NCBI RefSeq assembly: GCF_000516555.1
Contig: NZ_AZSJ01000003.1
Span: 1,136,066-1,200,065, forward strand
Length of the DNA: 64,000 bases
Reading direction: 5' to 3'
Source: Afipia sp. P52-10
GTDB taxonomy: Bacteria > Pseudomonadota > Alphaproteobacteria > Rhizobiales > Xanthobacteraceae
Of the stretch, positions 16,946 to 27,470 are shown one piece after another. The translations under genes and the position numbers were made by a program. Below the pieces are notes generated by a model. It was not told the origin of the DNA and ran no database searches. It was given only the letters and a program-made list of their open reading frames with translations. Numbering within the stretch: position 1 is the stretch's first letter; every line of letters starts with the position of its first letter.

Positions 16946-17256
16946 CATCTCCCCTGCAGCAGAAACTGAAGATCACCGGTCCGTCGATCGTCACCGCCAA
17001 CCGCACGGGTGACGGCGTGGTGATCTACCGCACCGCCGGCAAGAGCTGGTCCACGGAGCTCGCCGACGCAGCCATCGTTCGCACGGTCGACGAGGCCAAG
17101 CGCTTGTGGGCCGAGGCGATCGCCGACGACATCGGCGCGGTCGGCTCCTATATCGCTCCGGTCGTCATCGACGGCACCGGCACTGTTCAGCCCGGAAACT
17201 TCCGCGAGACGATCCGCCTGCGCGGAACCACCATCGCTCTGCCCGCCAGCGCCTGA
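16942..17256 (+). CDS. DUF2849 protein of the sulfite reductase operon
   Basis: 104 residues, coupled to cysG by a 4-base overlap. The core, ANRTGDGVVIYRTAGKSWST, then AKRLWAEAIADDIGAVGSYIAPVVID, fits DUF2849, a small soluble family seen between cysG and cysI in alphaproteobacteria. Function unknown. Its fixed place between the siroheme synthase and the siroheme enzyme suggests help in cofactor delivery or redox partnering, which is inference. Confidence 0.85.
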   Translation: MTSPLQQKLKITGPSIVTANRTGDGVVIYRTAGKSWSTELADAAIVRTVDEAKRLWAEAIADDIGAVGSYIAPVVIDGTGTVQPGNFRETIRLRGTTIALPASA

Positions 17257-17275
17257 TCGTTACGAGCCAGCTTCC

Positions 17276-18931
17276 ATGTACACCTACGACGAACTCGACC
17301 GCATCTTCATCCAAGAGCGCGTCAGCGAATTCCGGGACCAGATCAAGCGTCGTCTCTCCGGCGAACTGACCGAGGATGAGTTCAAGTCGCTCCGGCTGAT
17401 GAACGGCGTCTATCTTCAGCTGCACGCCTACATGTTCCGCATCGCGATTCCTTATGGGACGCTATCAGCGAACCAACTGCGGATGCTCGCGCATGTCGCG
17501 CGCAAATATGATCGCGGCTACGGCCACTTCACCACCCGGCAAAATATCCAGTTCAACTGGATCAAGCTGTCCGAGTTGCCGGATGCGATGGCCGACCTCG
17601 CTTCCGTCGGCGTTCATGCGATCCAGACCAGTGGCAACTGCATCCGCAACGTCACCACCGACCAGTGGGCCGGCGTGACGCCGGGCGAAATCGACGATCC
17701 GCGGATTTGGGCCGAACTGCTGCGCCAGTATTCGACGCTGCATCCGGAATTCTCGTTCCTGCCGCGCAAGTTCAAGATCGCAGTGACGGCATCCGACCAC
17801 GATCGCGCGGCGATCAAGATCCACGATATCGGGCTGCGCCTGCATCGCAACGGCGCCGGCGAAACCGGCTTCGAGGTGTTGGTCGGCGGCGGCCTCGGCC
17901 GCACCCCTTTCATCGCCAAGACCATCAAGCCGTTTGTCACCCGCCGCGATATCCTCACCTACATCGAAGCAATCCTGCGCGTGTACAACCAGTACGGCCG
18001 CCGCGATAACATCTACAAGGCGCGCATCAAGATTCTCGTGCACGAGCTTGGTGTCGAGCAGTTTGCCCGCGAGGTCGAGGACGAATGGCTGAAGATCAAG
18101 GACGGCTCGCTCGCCCTCGATGAGGCGATCGTCGCCGATATCCGCTCGCGCTTCCGCTACCCGGCCTATGAACGGCTGACGGACAATCCCGACGAGCTAA
18201 AGCAGGGGCTGACCGATCCCGCATTCCGCACCTGGTATCGCAATTCCACCGCGCCGCACCGCGTACCGGGCTATGCCATCGTCACGCTGTCGCTGAAGCC
18301 GATCGGTGGGCCGCCGGGCGATGCAACCGCCGACCAGATGGACGCGATCGCCGATCTCGCGGAACGCTATGGCTTCGGCGAAATTCGCGTCGGACACGAG
18401 CAGAACCTCTGCTTCCCGAGCGTCGCCAAACGCGACCTGCCCGCCCTCTGGCGCGAGCTCGACCGGATCGGCGTCGCGACGCCAAATGTGAACCTGGTGT
18501 CGGACATCATTGCCTGCCCCGGGCTCGACTACTGCTCGCTCGCGAATGCCCGTTCGATCCCGGTCGCCCAGGAGATCACCCGCCGCTTCGCCAACCACGA
18601 GACTGCGGGCCTGATCGGCAAGCTGCACATCAACATCTCCGGCTGCATCAATGCCTGCGGCCACCACCATGTCGGCCACATCGGTATCCTCGGCGTGGAG
18701 AAGAACGGCGAGGAATTCTATCAGGTGACGATCGGCGGCCGCGCTGACGAAGGGGCGGTGGTCGGCACCCTGATCGGCCCCGCCGTGCCTTACAATCAGG
18801 TCGCAAACGTCGTGGAAGATATCGTCGAGACCTATCTCGCGCTGCGGCTGCGGCCGGACGAATTGTTCATCGATACCGTCAAGCGTCTGGGCGTAGAGCC
18901 CTTCAAGGAGCGCGTCTATGCCACTCGTTAA
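17276..18931 (+). CDS. cysI: Assimilatory sulfite reductase (siroheme hemoprotein)
   Basis: 551 residues. Two ferredoxin-like/siroheme half repeats are present: GHFTTRQNIQFNWIKLSELP in the first, and the C-terminal cluster site with CPGLDYC (Cys-x5-Cys) and GCINACGHHH (Cys-x3-Cys). These four cysteines bind the [4Fe-4S]-siroheme centre. It reduces sulfite to sulfide with six electrons. Nitrite reductase belongs to the same family, but the cysG/cysH context points to sulfite. No CysJ flavoprotein is present, so ferredoxin or another donor is likely. It overlaps the next gene by 14 bases. Confidence 0.94.
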   Translation: MYTYDELDRIFIQERVSEFRDQIKRRLSGELTEDEFKSLRLMNGVYLQLHAYMFRIAIPYGTLSANQLRMLAHVARKYDRGYGHFTTRQNIQFNWIKLSELPDAMADLASVGVHAIQTSGNCIRNVTTDQWAGVTPGEIDDPRIWAELLRQYSTLHPEFSFLPRKFKIAVTASDHDRAAIKIHDIGLRLHRNGAGETGFEVLVGGGLGRTPFIAKTIKPFVTRRDILTYIEAILRVYNQYGRRDNIYKARIKILVHELGVEQFAREVEDEWLKIKDGSLALDEAIVADIRSRFRYPAYERLTDNPDELKQGLTDPAFRTWYRNSTAPHRVPGYAIVTLSLKPIGGPPGDATADQMDAIADLAERYGFGEIRVGHEQNLCFPSVAKRDLPALWRELDRIGVATPNVNLVSDIIACPGLDYCSLANARSIPVAQEITRRFANHETAGLIGKLHINISGCINACGHHHVGHIGILGVEKNGEEFYQVTIGGRADEGAVVGTLIGPAVPYNQVANVVEDIVETYLALRLRPDELFIDTVKRLGVEPFKERVYATR

Positions 18932-19436
18932 AGGCGGCGAGGTCGTCGCCGACCGTTACATCCGTATTCTCGATGATACGCCCGTCCCCGTCGACGGCCC
19001 TGTGCTGGTTCCGGCCGCGCGCTTCCTCGCCGATGCGGACGAACTGACCGCGCGCAACGCCGAGACCGGCGTGATCTGGCCGAACAGCCGCGACATCGAC
19101 GAACTGGCGCCCTATCTCGATAAACTGACCGTGGTGGCTCTCGAGTTTCCGAATTTCAAGGATGGCCGGGCTTATAGCCAGGCCCGCATCCTGCGGGAGC
19201 AGTATCGCTACCAGAGGGAGTTGCGTGCGACGGGACAAGTCCTGCGCGACCAATTCGTCTTCATGCTTCGCGCCGGGTTCGACTCGCTCGAAGTGAAGAA
19301 GGACAGCGACGCCGAGGCCTTCGCCACGGTGATCAAGCGCTATAGCGTGTTCTATCAGCCGACCGGCGACGGGCGCATCACCGCCTTTCGCAAGCGGCTG
19401 CTGAACCATCAGCTTATCACGGCCAGCTCCAACTGA
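18918..19436 (+). CDS. DUF934 protein (sulfite reductase associated)
   Basis: 172 residues of the DUF934 family, which usually lies between cysI and cysH in proteobacteria. Visible conserved blocks are VIWPNSRDIDELAPYLDKL, LEFPNFKDGRAYSQARILRE and GQVLRDQFVFMLRAGFDSLE. Soluble, with no signal peptide. The biochemical role is not established to my knowledge; context suggests electron transfer or assembly for sulfite reductase. The ATG lies 14 bases inside the cysI end. Confidence 0.88.
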   Translation: MPLVKGGEVVADRYIRILDDTPVPVDGPVLVPAARFLADADELTARNAETGVIWPNSRDIDELAPYLDKLTVVALEFPNFKDGRAYSQARILREQYRYQRELRATGQVLRDQFVFMLRAGFDSLEVKKDSDAEAFATVIKRYSVFYQPTGDGRITAFRKRLLNHQLITASSN

Positions 19437-19441
19437 CGGAG

Positions 19442-20179
19442 ATGACGATGGCGTTTCTCGATTCAGCGCAGGCCCAAGCCTCCCCGTCGGTCGTCGCGAC
19501 CGCGGCTGCGCTCGATCGTGAACTCGCGCAAGCCTCGCCGGCTGAGATCGTCGCCACCGCTTTGCGCATCACGGGCCGCGAGAAGCTCGCGGTCGTCTCC
19601 TCGTTCGGCACCGAATCCGCCGCCCTGCTCAAGGTGGTCGCCGACGTCGATCCTGCGGTTCCTGTGATCTTCCTCGACACCGGCTGGCTGTTCCAGGAAA
19701 CCCTGGATTATCGCGATACGCTGACGCGACAGCTCGGCCTGCGCGACGTCCGCACCATCAAACCGCGGGACGAAGACCTGATGCGGCTGGATGCGGAGCG
19801 CGGCCTCTGGTTCTCCGATGCCGATGCGTGCTGCCGCATCCGCAAGGTCGAGCCGCTCACCCGCGCGCTGGAACCCTTCACCGGATGGTTCAACGGCCGC
19901 AAGCGCTTTCAGGGCGGCGACCGCGCCGACATCCCCGTCGTCGAAGCGGATGGCACGCGACTGAAATTCAATCCGCTCGCAAATGTGACCGCCGCCGACA
20001 TCAAGGCGCTGTATGATGCAGCGAACATTCCGCCGCATCCGTTGCTGGCATCAGGCTTCACGTCGATCGGCTGCATGCCATGCACGACGCGAACCAAGCC
20101 CGGCGAAGATCCGCGTGCGGGCCGCTGGCGCGACCGCGGCAAGACAGAATGCGGCATTCACACCGCCAGCGTTTCATAG
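19442..20179 (+). CDS. cysH: Phosphoadenylyl/adenylyl-sulfate reductase (APS-type)
   Basis: 245 residues. The PP-loop region (VVSSFGTESAALLKVV) and FLDTGWLFQETLDYRDTL bind the nucleotide. The cysteine pairs DACCRIRKVEP and GCMPCTTRTKPGED match the [4Fe-4S] ligands that define bacterial APS reductases. KTECGIH near the C-terminus carries the catalytic cysteine. It releases sulfite for CysI using thioredoxin or glutathione. It begins 5 bases after DUF934, within the plus-strand operon. Confidence 0.94.
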   Translation: MTMAFLDSAQAQASPSVVATAAALDRELAQASPAEIVATALRITGREKLAVVSSFGTESAALLKVVADVDPAVPVIFLDTGWLFQETLDYRDTLTRQLGLRDVRTIKPRDEDLMRLDAERGLWFSDADACCRIRKVEPLTRALEPFTGWFNGRKRFQGGDRADIPVVEADGTRLKFNPLANVTAADIKALYDAANIPPHPLLASGFTSIGCMPCTTRTKPGEDPRAGRWRDRGKTECGIHTASVS

Positions 20180-20295
20180 CAGGTTGCGCCCTTCGCTGGA
20201 GAAAATACAAAATCGCATTTCATTGACAGTTGCACCGGCTCTTCCGAATTTAACGCGACTTCAGCGGCATCATCGCTGACCATATGGAGATCGGA

Positions 20296-21288
20296 ATGCG
20301 CGCTCGTCTTGCCCTCGCTGCTGCTGTCGTTCTTGCCTTGACGGGCGCTGCCTCAGCGCAGACCACATCGCTCTTGAATGTCTCGTACGACCCAACGCGC
20401 GAACTCTATGTCGAATTCAACAAGGCCTTCGCCGCTGCCTACAGCAAGGAGACCGGCAAGAAGGTTGAGATCAAGCAGTCGCACGGCGGCTCGGGCTCGC
20501 AGGCGCGCGGCGTCATCGATGGGCTGCAGGCCGACGTCGTCACGCTCGCTCTTGCCTACGACATCGACGCGATCGCCGAGAAAGGCCTGATCGCCAAGGA
20601 CTGGCAAGCGCGACTGCCGCAGAATTCGGCGCCGTACACCTCGACCATCGTCTTTCTGGTGCGCAAGGGCAATCCGAAAGCGATCAAGGACTGGAACGAC
20701 CTCGTCAAGCCCGGCGTCGCCGTCATCACGCCAAATCCGAAGACCTCCGGCGGCGCGCGCTGGAATTATCTCGCCGCCTGGGGTTACGCGCTGAAGCAGG
20801 GCAAGAGCGCGGATGAAGCGAAGGCCTTCGTCGCGAGCCTCTATAAGAACGTGCCCGTGCTCGATACCGGCGCGCGCGGCTCCACCGTCACCTTCGTCGA
20901 ACGCGGCGTCGGCGACGTGCTGCTCGCCTGGGAGAACGAAGCGTTCCTTGCGCTGAAGGAGTTCGGTGCCGACAAGTTCGAGATCGTCGTGCCACCACTG
21001 TCGATCCTCGCCGAGCCGCCGGTCACCATCGTCGATAAAGTCGTCGAGAAGAAGGGCACGCGCGACGTCGCCGATGCCTACCTGCGCTACTGGTACACCA
21101 AGGAGGGGCAGGAGATCGCCGCGAAGAACTCGTATCGCCCACGCGATGCCGAGGTCGCTAAAAAGTATGAAAACTCTTTCGCAAAAGTGAGCTTGTTCAC
21201 GATCGACGACCTGTTCGGCGGCTGGACCAAGGCCCAGAAGGAGCACTTCGGCGAAGGCGGCATCTTCGACCAGATCTACAAGAACTGA
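20296..21288 (+). CDS. sbp: Periplasmic sulfate-binding protein (set 2)
   Basis: 330 residues if started at the ATG at 20296, which has GGAGATCGG just upstream; an in-frame ATG at 20284 is less well placed. The signal peptide is about 1-22 (ALTGAASA cleavage). The mature start [21 protein letters not shown], then [18 protein letters not shown] and [21 protein letters not shown], mark an Sbp-family protein. It is paralogous to 11393-12415 but clearly diverged. It heads a second permease set (cysT2-cysW2-cysA); the two sets may differ in affinity or in sulfate versus thiosulfate preference. Confidence 0.93.
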   Translation: MRARLALAAAVVLALTGAASAQTTSLLNVSYDPTRELYVEFNKAFAAAYSKETGKKVEIKQSHGGSGSQARGVIDGLQADVVTLALAYDIDAIAEKGLIAKDWQARLPQNSAPYTSTIVFLVRKGNPKAIKDWNDLVKPGVAVITPNPKTSGGARWNYLAAWGYALKQGKSADEAKAFVASLYKNVPVLDTGARGSTVTFVERGVGDVLLAWENEAFLALKEFGADKFEIVVPPLSILAEPPVTIVDKVVEKKGTRDVADAYLRYWYTKEGQEIAAKNSYRPRDAEVAKKYENSFAKVSLFTIDDLFGGWTKAQKEHFGEGGIFDQIYKN

Positions 21289-21558
21289 CCGCGCCCGCCC
21301 CACGATATCTGCCAAGGCATCCCGCCCCGGATCGCCCTCCGGAGCGGGAACTTGTTTCCTTGATCCCTTTGCACCGATGACGAGACGAGTGACGTGTCCA
21401 ACACCGCAGAGCTAGACCAGCCGCCCGGCCGTCACACAAAAATCGGGAACTCCCTCTATCAATATCGTAAGATCGATGATCCGATCGCCGGACAGCACGT
21501 CCCGAGCCAGGATCGTGGTGCTGCACCAGCGGTCGCGCGAAGCGGGGTGAGCAGGGTC

Positions 21559-22383
21559 ATGACACGGCGCAGGACGTTGCCGGGCTTCGGCCTGACCATG
21601 GGCCTGACGTTGACGCTGCTGTCGATCATCGTGTTGATCCCGCTGGCCGGCTTATTCCTGAAGACCACCGAATTGTCTCCGGCGCAGTTCTGGGCGATCG
21701 TGACCAGCGCCCGCACGCTGCATGCATTGAAGCTGTCGTTCGGGTTGGCCTTCGCCGCCGCGGTGGTCAATCTGATCATGGGCATGATCGTCGTCTGGGC
21801 GCTTGTCCGCTATCGCTTCCCCGGCCGTCGCATCTTCGATGCCATCGTCGATATTCCGTTTGCGCTGCCCACCGCCGTTGCCGGCGTCGCGCTGACCGCA
21901 CTGTTCTCGCAAAAGGGTTGGCTTGGCGCGCCGCTTGCGGAACTCGGGATCAAGGTCGCATTCACGCCGCTGGGCATTTTTCTCGCGATGATCTTCATCG
22001 GCATCCCGTTCGTGATCCGCACCGTGCAACCGGTGCTGATCGACCTCGATCCCGAGATCGAGGAAGCCGCGGCAAGCCTCGGCGCCAGCCGCTGGCACAC
22101 CGTCTCGAAGGTGATCCTGCCTGGCCTGCTGCCGGCGATGCTGACCGGCTTCGCGCTCGCCTTCGCCCGCGCGGTCGGCGAATATGGCTCTGTGATCTTC
22201 ATTGCTGGCAATCTGCCGAACGTTTCGGAGATCGCTCCGCTTCTGATCGTGATCCGCCTTTCGGAATTCCGCTACGCGGATGCCACCGCAATCGCGGTGG
22301 TCATGCTGGTGGTCGCCTTCGCCATCATCTTCGTCATCAACCGCCTGCAACGCTGGGCGCAATCGCGGGCGATCACCGAATGA
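21559..22383 (+). CDS. cysT: Sulfate ABC transporter permease CysT (set 2)
   Basis: 274 residues with six predicted helices. Motifs: PGFGLTMGLTLTLLSIIVLI, VDIPFALPTAVAGVALTALF, and docking loop IEEAAASLGASRWHTVSKVILP. A GTG at 21394 would add 55 residues, but that stretch has weak third-position GC bias and no family match, so the ATG at 21559 is preferred. The stop overlaps the cysW2 start (ATGA). Same architecture as the set 1 CysT. Confidence 0.9.
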   Translation: MTRRRTLPGFGLTMGLTLTLLSIIVLIPLAGLFLKTTELSPAQFWAIVTSARTLHALKLSFGLAFAAAVVNLIMGMIVVWALVRYRFPGRRIFDAIVDIPFALPTAVAGVALTALFSQKGWLGAPLAELGIKVAFTPLGIFLAMIFIGIPFVIRTVQPVLIDLDPEIEEAAASLGASRWHTVSKVILPGLLPAMLTGFALAFARAVGEYGSVIFIAGNLPNVSEIAPLLIVIRLSEFRYADATAIAVVMLVVAFAIIFVINRLQRWAQSRAITE

Positions 22384-23256
22384 CCGTCACATCAGCGACA
22401 TTCGCAAAACCGCCGCAAAAGCTCGCCCGCGCCCGCGAGAGCGCTCGCACCGAGCCTGTTGTGATCCGCTGGGTGATCATTGCGCTCGCGGTGACGTTCC
22501 TCACCGTCTTCGTGGTGCTACCGCTGCTGCTCGTGTTCACCTCGGCGTTATCGCGCGGTTTTGATGCCTATTTCAATGCGTTGATCGATGAGGAAGCACT
22601 CGCCGCCATCCGTTTGACGCTGACGGTCGCGGTCATCTCCGTGCTGCTCAATCTGATTTTCGGCGTCGCGGCAGCGTGGGCGATCGCGAAGTTCGAGTTT
22701 CCTGGCAAGACTCTGCTGAATACGCTGATTGACCTGCCGTTCTCGGTCTCGCCGGTCATCTCCGGACTGGTCTTCGTCCTGCTGTTCGGCGCGCAAGGGT
22801 GGCTCGGGCCGTGGCTGCAGGCGCACGATATCCCGATCATCTTCGCTCTGCCGGGCATCGTGCTGGCGACGACGTTCGTGACATTCCCGTTCGTGGCGCG
22901 GGAAATGATCCCGTTGATGCAGGAGCAAGGCACCTCGGAAGAGGAAGCCGCGCTCTCGCTCGGTGCATCGGGATGGCGCACCTTCCGGCGCGTCACGCTG
23001 CCCAACGTGAAGTGGGGCTTGCTCTACGGCGTCCTGCTCTGCAACGCCCGCGCTATGGGTGAATTCGGCGCGGTTTCCGTGGTATCGGGACACATCCGCG
23101 GCGAAACCAACACCATGCCGCTGCTGGTGGAGATCCTGTATAATGAATATCAGTTCGTCGCCGCGTTCGCGATCGCTTCGCTCCTGGCGATGCTCGCGCT
23201 GGTGACGCTGGTGATCAAGATCGTTCTCGAGGGCCGGCTGGAAAGGCAGCAGCACA

Positions 23257-23267
<11 letters not shown>
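22380..23267 (+). CDS. cysW: Sulfate ABC transporter permease CysW (set 2)
   Basis: 295 residues. Helices span much of 30-280; the CysW blocks [38 protein letters not shown] and [20 protein letters not shown] are present. The first two are very close to set 1 CysW. The start is coupled to cysT2, and its end overlaps the GTG start of cysA by 11 bases. It pairs with CysT2 as the channel. Confidence 0.93.
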
Positions 23268-24306
<1,039 letters not shown>

Positions 24307-24395
24307 TCCAACCTTGCATCTGTTCAATGCGACAAAGGCCTGACCAGCAATCCGTCAGTCTTTAGGTTGGGCCATCCAGCATGTCCCAAACCCCG

Positions 24396-25445
24396 TCACG
24401 GCTGGCGCGTCAGGCCCTTGCCCTCCAGCCACGTCTGGATCAGCCCGGCGACCTCGGCATTGTTCTTGTCCATCATCAGCATGTGCGAATTGCCCTTGAT
24501 GCCGACCTTGGGCAAATCCACCACCTCTGCCGTACCGCCCGCCGCCTTGATCGCCTCGGCAAACTTGACACCGGTCGCACGAATGGTCGGCCAGCGTGAA
24601 TCCTGCTCGATGTAATCACCGTAGATCATCAACGTCGGGATGGCCTTCAGCACATCGGCTTTGGCGATATCGCCGACACCGGCGGGCTCGACCGCGACCA
24701 GCGCCTTGATCTTGTCGGGGCGCGCCTGCGCCGCCTTGAAGCCGAAAGTACCGGCCTGGCTATGGAACAGGATTACGCACGGGCAAACCTTGTCGATCTC
24801 GGCCAGATATGCTGCGAGGATCGCATCGTCAGTCGTGGTCCAGCGCGGCACGTTCTGCTTGACGAAGTTCTCGTATCCTTCGTTTGGAAACTGGTTTCCG
24901 GGTAGCAGTTTGCGTTTCGCCGGATCCGGATCATACGAGCCTGGACCCGCGCCGATGCGAAACCGTTCGAACGGATTCGCTGTCGTCAGGAAGACCGGCT
25001 CGCCCTTGAAGATGTCCGGATACTGCGCCCAGCCCGAGCGGCCGCGTTCGACCGCATCCGAATTGTAGACCGCCCATCCCTTGCGCAGGAACATGGTGAG
25101 CCAGCCCTCGCGGCCATCCGGCGTGGTTTCGTACGTGACGCCAGTCAATCCGCCGCCATGCCACATCAGCAGCGGCACGGTGCCGCGCTCCTTCGCCGGT
25201 AGGAAATACTGCACGTACATCTGCTCCACTTGATAGGTGCCGTTCGGATCGACTTTCGCCGGCACGCCGCCTGCGGTGAAGGTGACTTCCTTGACAGGCT
25301 TGCCGGAAATCTCGACCAGGCGGCCGCCGATATGGAAAGAGCCCATGCCGCGCAATGCAATCGGCTCTTGGTCTTGCGCAAAGGCGATCAGCGGCACCGC
25401 CAGTGCGAGAAGTGCGGTCAAAGCAGCTCGCTGGAGCAACGGCAT
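24396..25445 (-). CDS. Secreted alpha/beta hydrolase (esterase-like)
   Basis: 349 residues with a signal peptide (about 1-23, ending VPLIAFAQ). The fold is alpha/beta hydrolase: an oxyanion-side motif PLLMWHGGGLTGVTYETTPDG (about 91-111), a nucleophile-elbow-like VILFHSQAGTFGF, and a C-terminal GIKGNSHMLMMDKNN that can supply the catalytic His. CPC just before the elbow could form a disulfide. Substrate unknown. It is convergent with cysA and monocistronic. Confidence 0.82.
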   Translation of the reverse strand: MPLLQRAALTALLALAVPLIAFAQDQEPIALRGMGSFHIGGRLVEISGKPVKEVTFTAGGVPAKVDPNGTYQVEQMYVQYFLPAKERGTVPLLMWHGGGLTGVTYETTPDGREGWLTMFLRKGWAVYNSDAVERGRSGWAQYPDIFKGEPVFLTTANPFERFRIGAGPGSYDPDPAKRKLLPGNQFPNEGYENFVKQNVPRWTTTDDAILAAYLAEIDKVCPCVILFHSQAGTFGFKAAQARPDKIKALVAVEPAGVGDIAKADVLKAIPTLMIYGDYIEQDSRWPTIRATGVKFAEAIKAAGGTAEVVDLPKVGIKGNSHMLMMDKNNAEVAGLIQTWLEGKGLTRQP

Positions 25446-25653
25446 GAACGCTTCCTCGGGTAGGTTTGTTGTGGCCCAGTCTAACCGGCGGCTTCACCAC
25501 AGGGCAAACCCCTCTCGATCACCTATGAATGGCAATTCATTCTTAGGCTTCCATTTTTGTTGAGTCCTCATGACGTGCCGGGTTTGTGCGCCGTGTTCAC
25601 CATTCAGCCACGGTCGGTGTGCAACAACGGACGACGACGATTCTGGGGGGCTG

Positions 25654-26166
25654 ATGCAGCGATTTGGATTTGCGCTTTTGTGTCTGTTGCCGTTGGCAGG
25701 ATGCGCGGGGGATCGCGATCCGCCGCCCGGCCAACCGGCCTTCTATGAGAGCATGGCCACCGCCAATGCCCGGCTCGACAGCGGCATGGCTGCCTCGATG
25801 ATCTCCGGCTACCGGCAGAACAACGGCCTTGGCGCCGTCACCGTCGATCCGCTGCTGACGCAGGCCGCCCAGGCACAGGCCGAGGCTATGGCCAAGCGCA
25901 ACAAGCTCGATCACGACGTCATCGGCAATCTCGGCAAGCGGATGAAGACCTCCGGCTTTGATGCCGCCATCGCCGTTGAGAACATCTCCGCCGGCTATCA
26001 TACCCTCGCCGAGGCCTTCTCCGGATGGCGCGATTCGCCCTCGCATCGGGACAACATGCTGAAGCGCGGGGTCACGCGAATGGGAATTGCAGCGGTCTAC
26101 GCACCGGGTAGCAAGTACAAGGTGTTCTGGGCCCTGATCCTTGCCGCTCCGGACAAGCCGAGCTGA
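25654..26166 (+). CDS. CAP (SCP/PR1)-domain lipoprotein
   Basis: 170 residues. The N-terminus MQRFGFALLCLLPLAGCAGD is a lipoprotein signal with lipobox LAGC (Cys 17). The rest is a CAP/SCP domain: DPLLTQAAQAQAEAMAKRN, HDVIG, AVENISAGYHTLAEAFSGW and SPSHRDNML contain the usual His/Glu cavity residues. Bacterial CAP proteins are exported and mostly of unknown activity. GGGGGG lies upstream of the ATG; the longer frame from 25570 has no such support and would bury the lipobox. Confidence 0.88.
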   Translation: MQRFGFALLCLLPLAGCAGDRDPPPGQPAFYESMATANARLDSGMAASMISGYRQNNGLGAVTVDPLLTQAAQAQAEAMAKRNKLDHDVIGNLGKRMKTSGFDAAIAVENISAGYHTLAEAFSGWRDSPSHRDNMLKRGVTRMGIAAVYAPGSKYKVFWALILAAPDKPS

Positions 26167-26282
26167 CACGCCAGCCGCCCTGCACGATCTTTGGGCATGG
26201 CTCGCGGCCAGGCAGTTCCCTTGCGGCAAGACGGGATAGCTGCCGGTGGACAACCGGCGGTCGCTCGTTCGAGGATATGTGC

Positions 26283-27470
26283 ATGACTGACGCGGTCGCG
26301 ACGACACCGGCGCTGGCCTCCTGCCCTGCAAATGCCCGACGCGTGCTCGTCCTGCAGGGCGGCGGCGCGCTCGGCTCGTATCAGGCCGGCGCCTTCGAGG
26401 CGCTCTACCAGCATCAGTTCGACCCCGTCTGGGTCGCCGGCATTTCGATCGGCGCAATCAACGCGGCGATCATCGCTGGTAACCCGCGCGAGAAACGCGT
26501 CGAACGGCTGAAGGAGTTCTGGGAGCTGGTCTCCTCCCCGGTGCTGTGGCGTCCGCTCGGCAAGGGCGATCACTCCCGTTTCGCCTTCAATGAGGCGAGC
26601 GCCGCCTGGGTCGCCACCTTCGGCGTACCAGGGTTCTTCCAGCCGCGCGTTCCGCCGGCGCCGTTCTGGCCGCGCGGAGCACCGCAGGCGATCAGCTACT
26701 ACGATACGGCTCCGCTGCGCGACACGCTGCTGCGGCTCGTGGACTTCGATCTGATCAACGCCAAGCAGGTCCGCCTCAGCGTCGGTGCAGTCAATGTGAA
26801 AACCGGCAACTTCGCGTATTTCGACAACACCAAGCAGCCGATTGGCCCGGAGCACATCATGGCCTCCGGCGCACTGCCGCCAGGATTCCCTCCGGTTGAA
26901 ATCGACGGTGAGCACTATTGGGACGGCGGCCTCGTCTCGAATACGCCGCTCGATTACGTGCTCGAACAGGAGAAGCAGGACGATCTGCTGATCTTCCAGG
27001 TCGATCTGTTCAGCGCCCGAGGGGCTCTGCCGGATACGGTCCTCGAAGCTGCCGAGCGGGAAAAGGACATCCGCTACTCCAGCCGCACGCGCCAGATCAC
27101 CGACGCCAACAAGCGACTGCACACCGCACGCAAGGCTCTCAGGGAATTGATCGCGCGGCTGCCGCCCGACCTCAAAAACGACCCGCTCGTGGCGACCTTG
27201 TCGGAGGCGGCCAAGGAAAACACCGTCACGGTGGTTCATCTGATCTACAAATCGAAGAATTTCGAATCCAGCTCGAAGGATTACGACTTCTCCCGGGTCG
27301 GCATGGTCGAACACTGGAAGTCTGGCATGCAGGATGTCCAAATCACCATGCAGCATCCGGAATGTTTCACAAATCCGCAACTCGGCGAAACCATGGTGAC
27401 TTACGATCTCACCGGCGATGGCCGAAACCAGCGCCTCGAACAAACCCCGACAGGAGCGTCTAATGGCTGA
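26283..27470 (+). CDS. Patatin-like phospholipase (DUF3734 type)
   Basis: 395 residues. The glycine-rich oxyanion loop LQGGGALGSYQAGAF (about 24-38), nucleophile GISIGAINA (Ser about 55) and dyad Asp in WDGGLVSNTPL are in place. The C-terminal part (about 290-370) fits DUF3734. GAGGA supports the ATG at 26283 over 26277. It overlaps the bdhA start by 8 bases. Coupling to 3-hydroxybutyrate dehydrogenase suggests a role in mobilising polyhydroxybutyrate or related esters, by context only. Confidence 0.9.
   Translation: MTDAVATTPALASCPANARRVLVLQGGGALGSYQAGAFEALYQHQFDPVWVAGISIGAINAAIIAGNPREKRVERLKEFWELVSSPVLWRPLGKGDHSRFAFNEASAAWVATFGVPGFFQPRVPPAPFWPRGAPQAISYYDTAPLRDTLLRLVDFDLINAKQVRLSVGAVNVKTGNFAYFDNTKQPIGPEHIMASGALPPGFPPVEIDGEHYWDGGLVSNTPLDYVLEQEKQDDLLIFQVDLFSARGALPDTVLEAAEREKDIRYSSRTRQITDANKRLHTARKALRELIARLPPDLKNDPLVATLSEAAKENTVTVVHLIYKSKNFESSSKDYDFSRVGMVEHWKSGMQDVQITMQHPECFTNPQLGETMVTYDLTGDGRNQRLEQTPTGASNG

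Noticed and set aside
21449-21472. GGAAC followed by CGTA upstream of cysT2 as an EcfG promoter
   Set aside because: The spacer is 15 bases and the -10 is one base off; stress control of this gene is not expected from context.
21394-21558. N-terminal extension of CysT2 from a GTG
   Set aside because: No family similarity, low third-position GC compared with neighbours, and the internal ATG gives the usual length.
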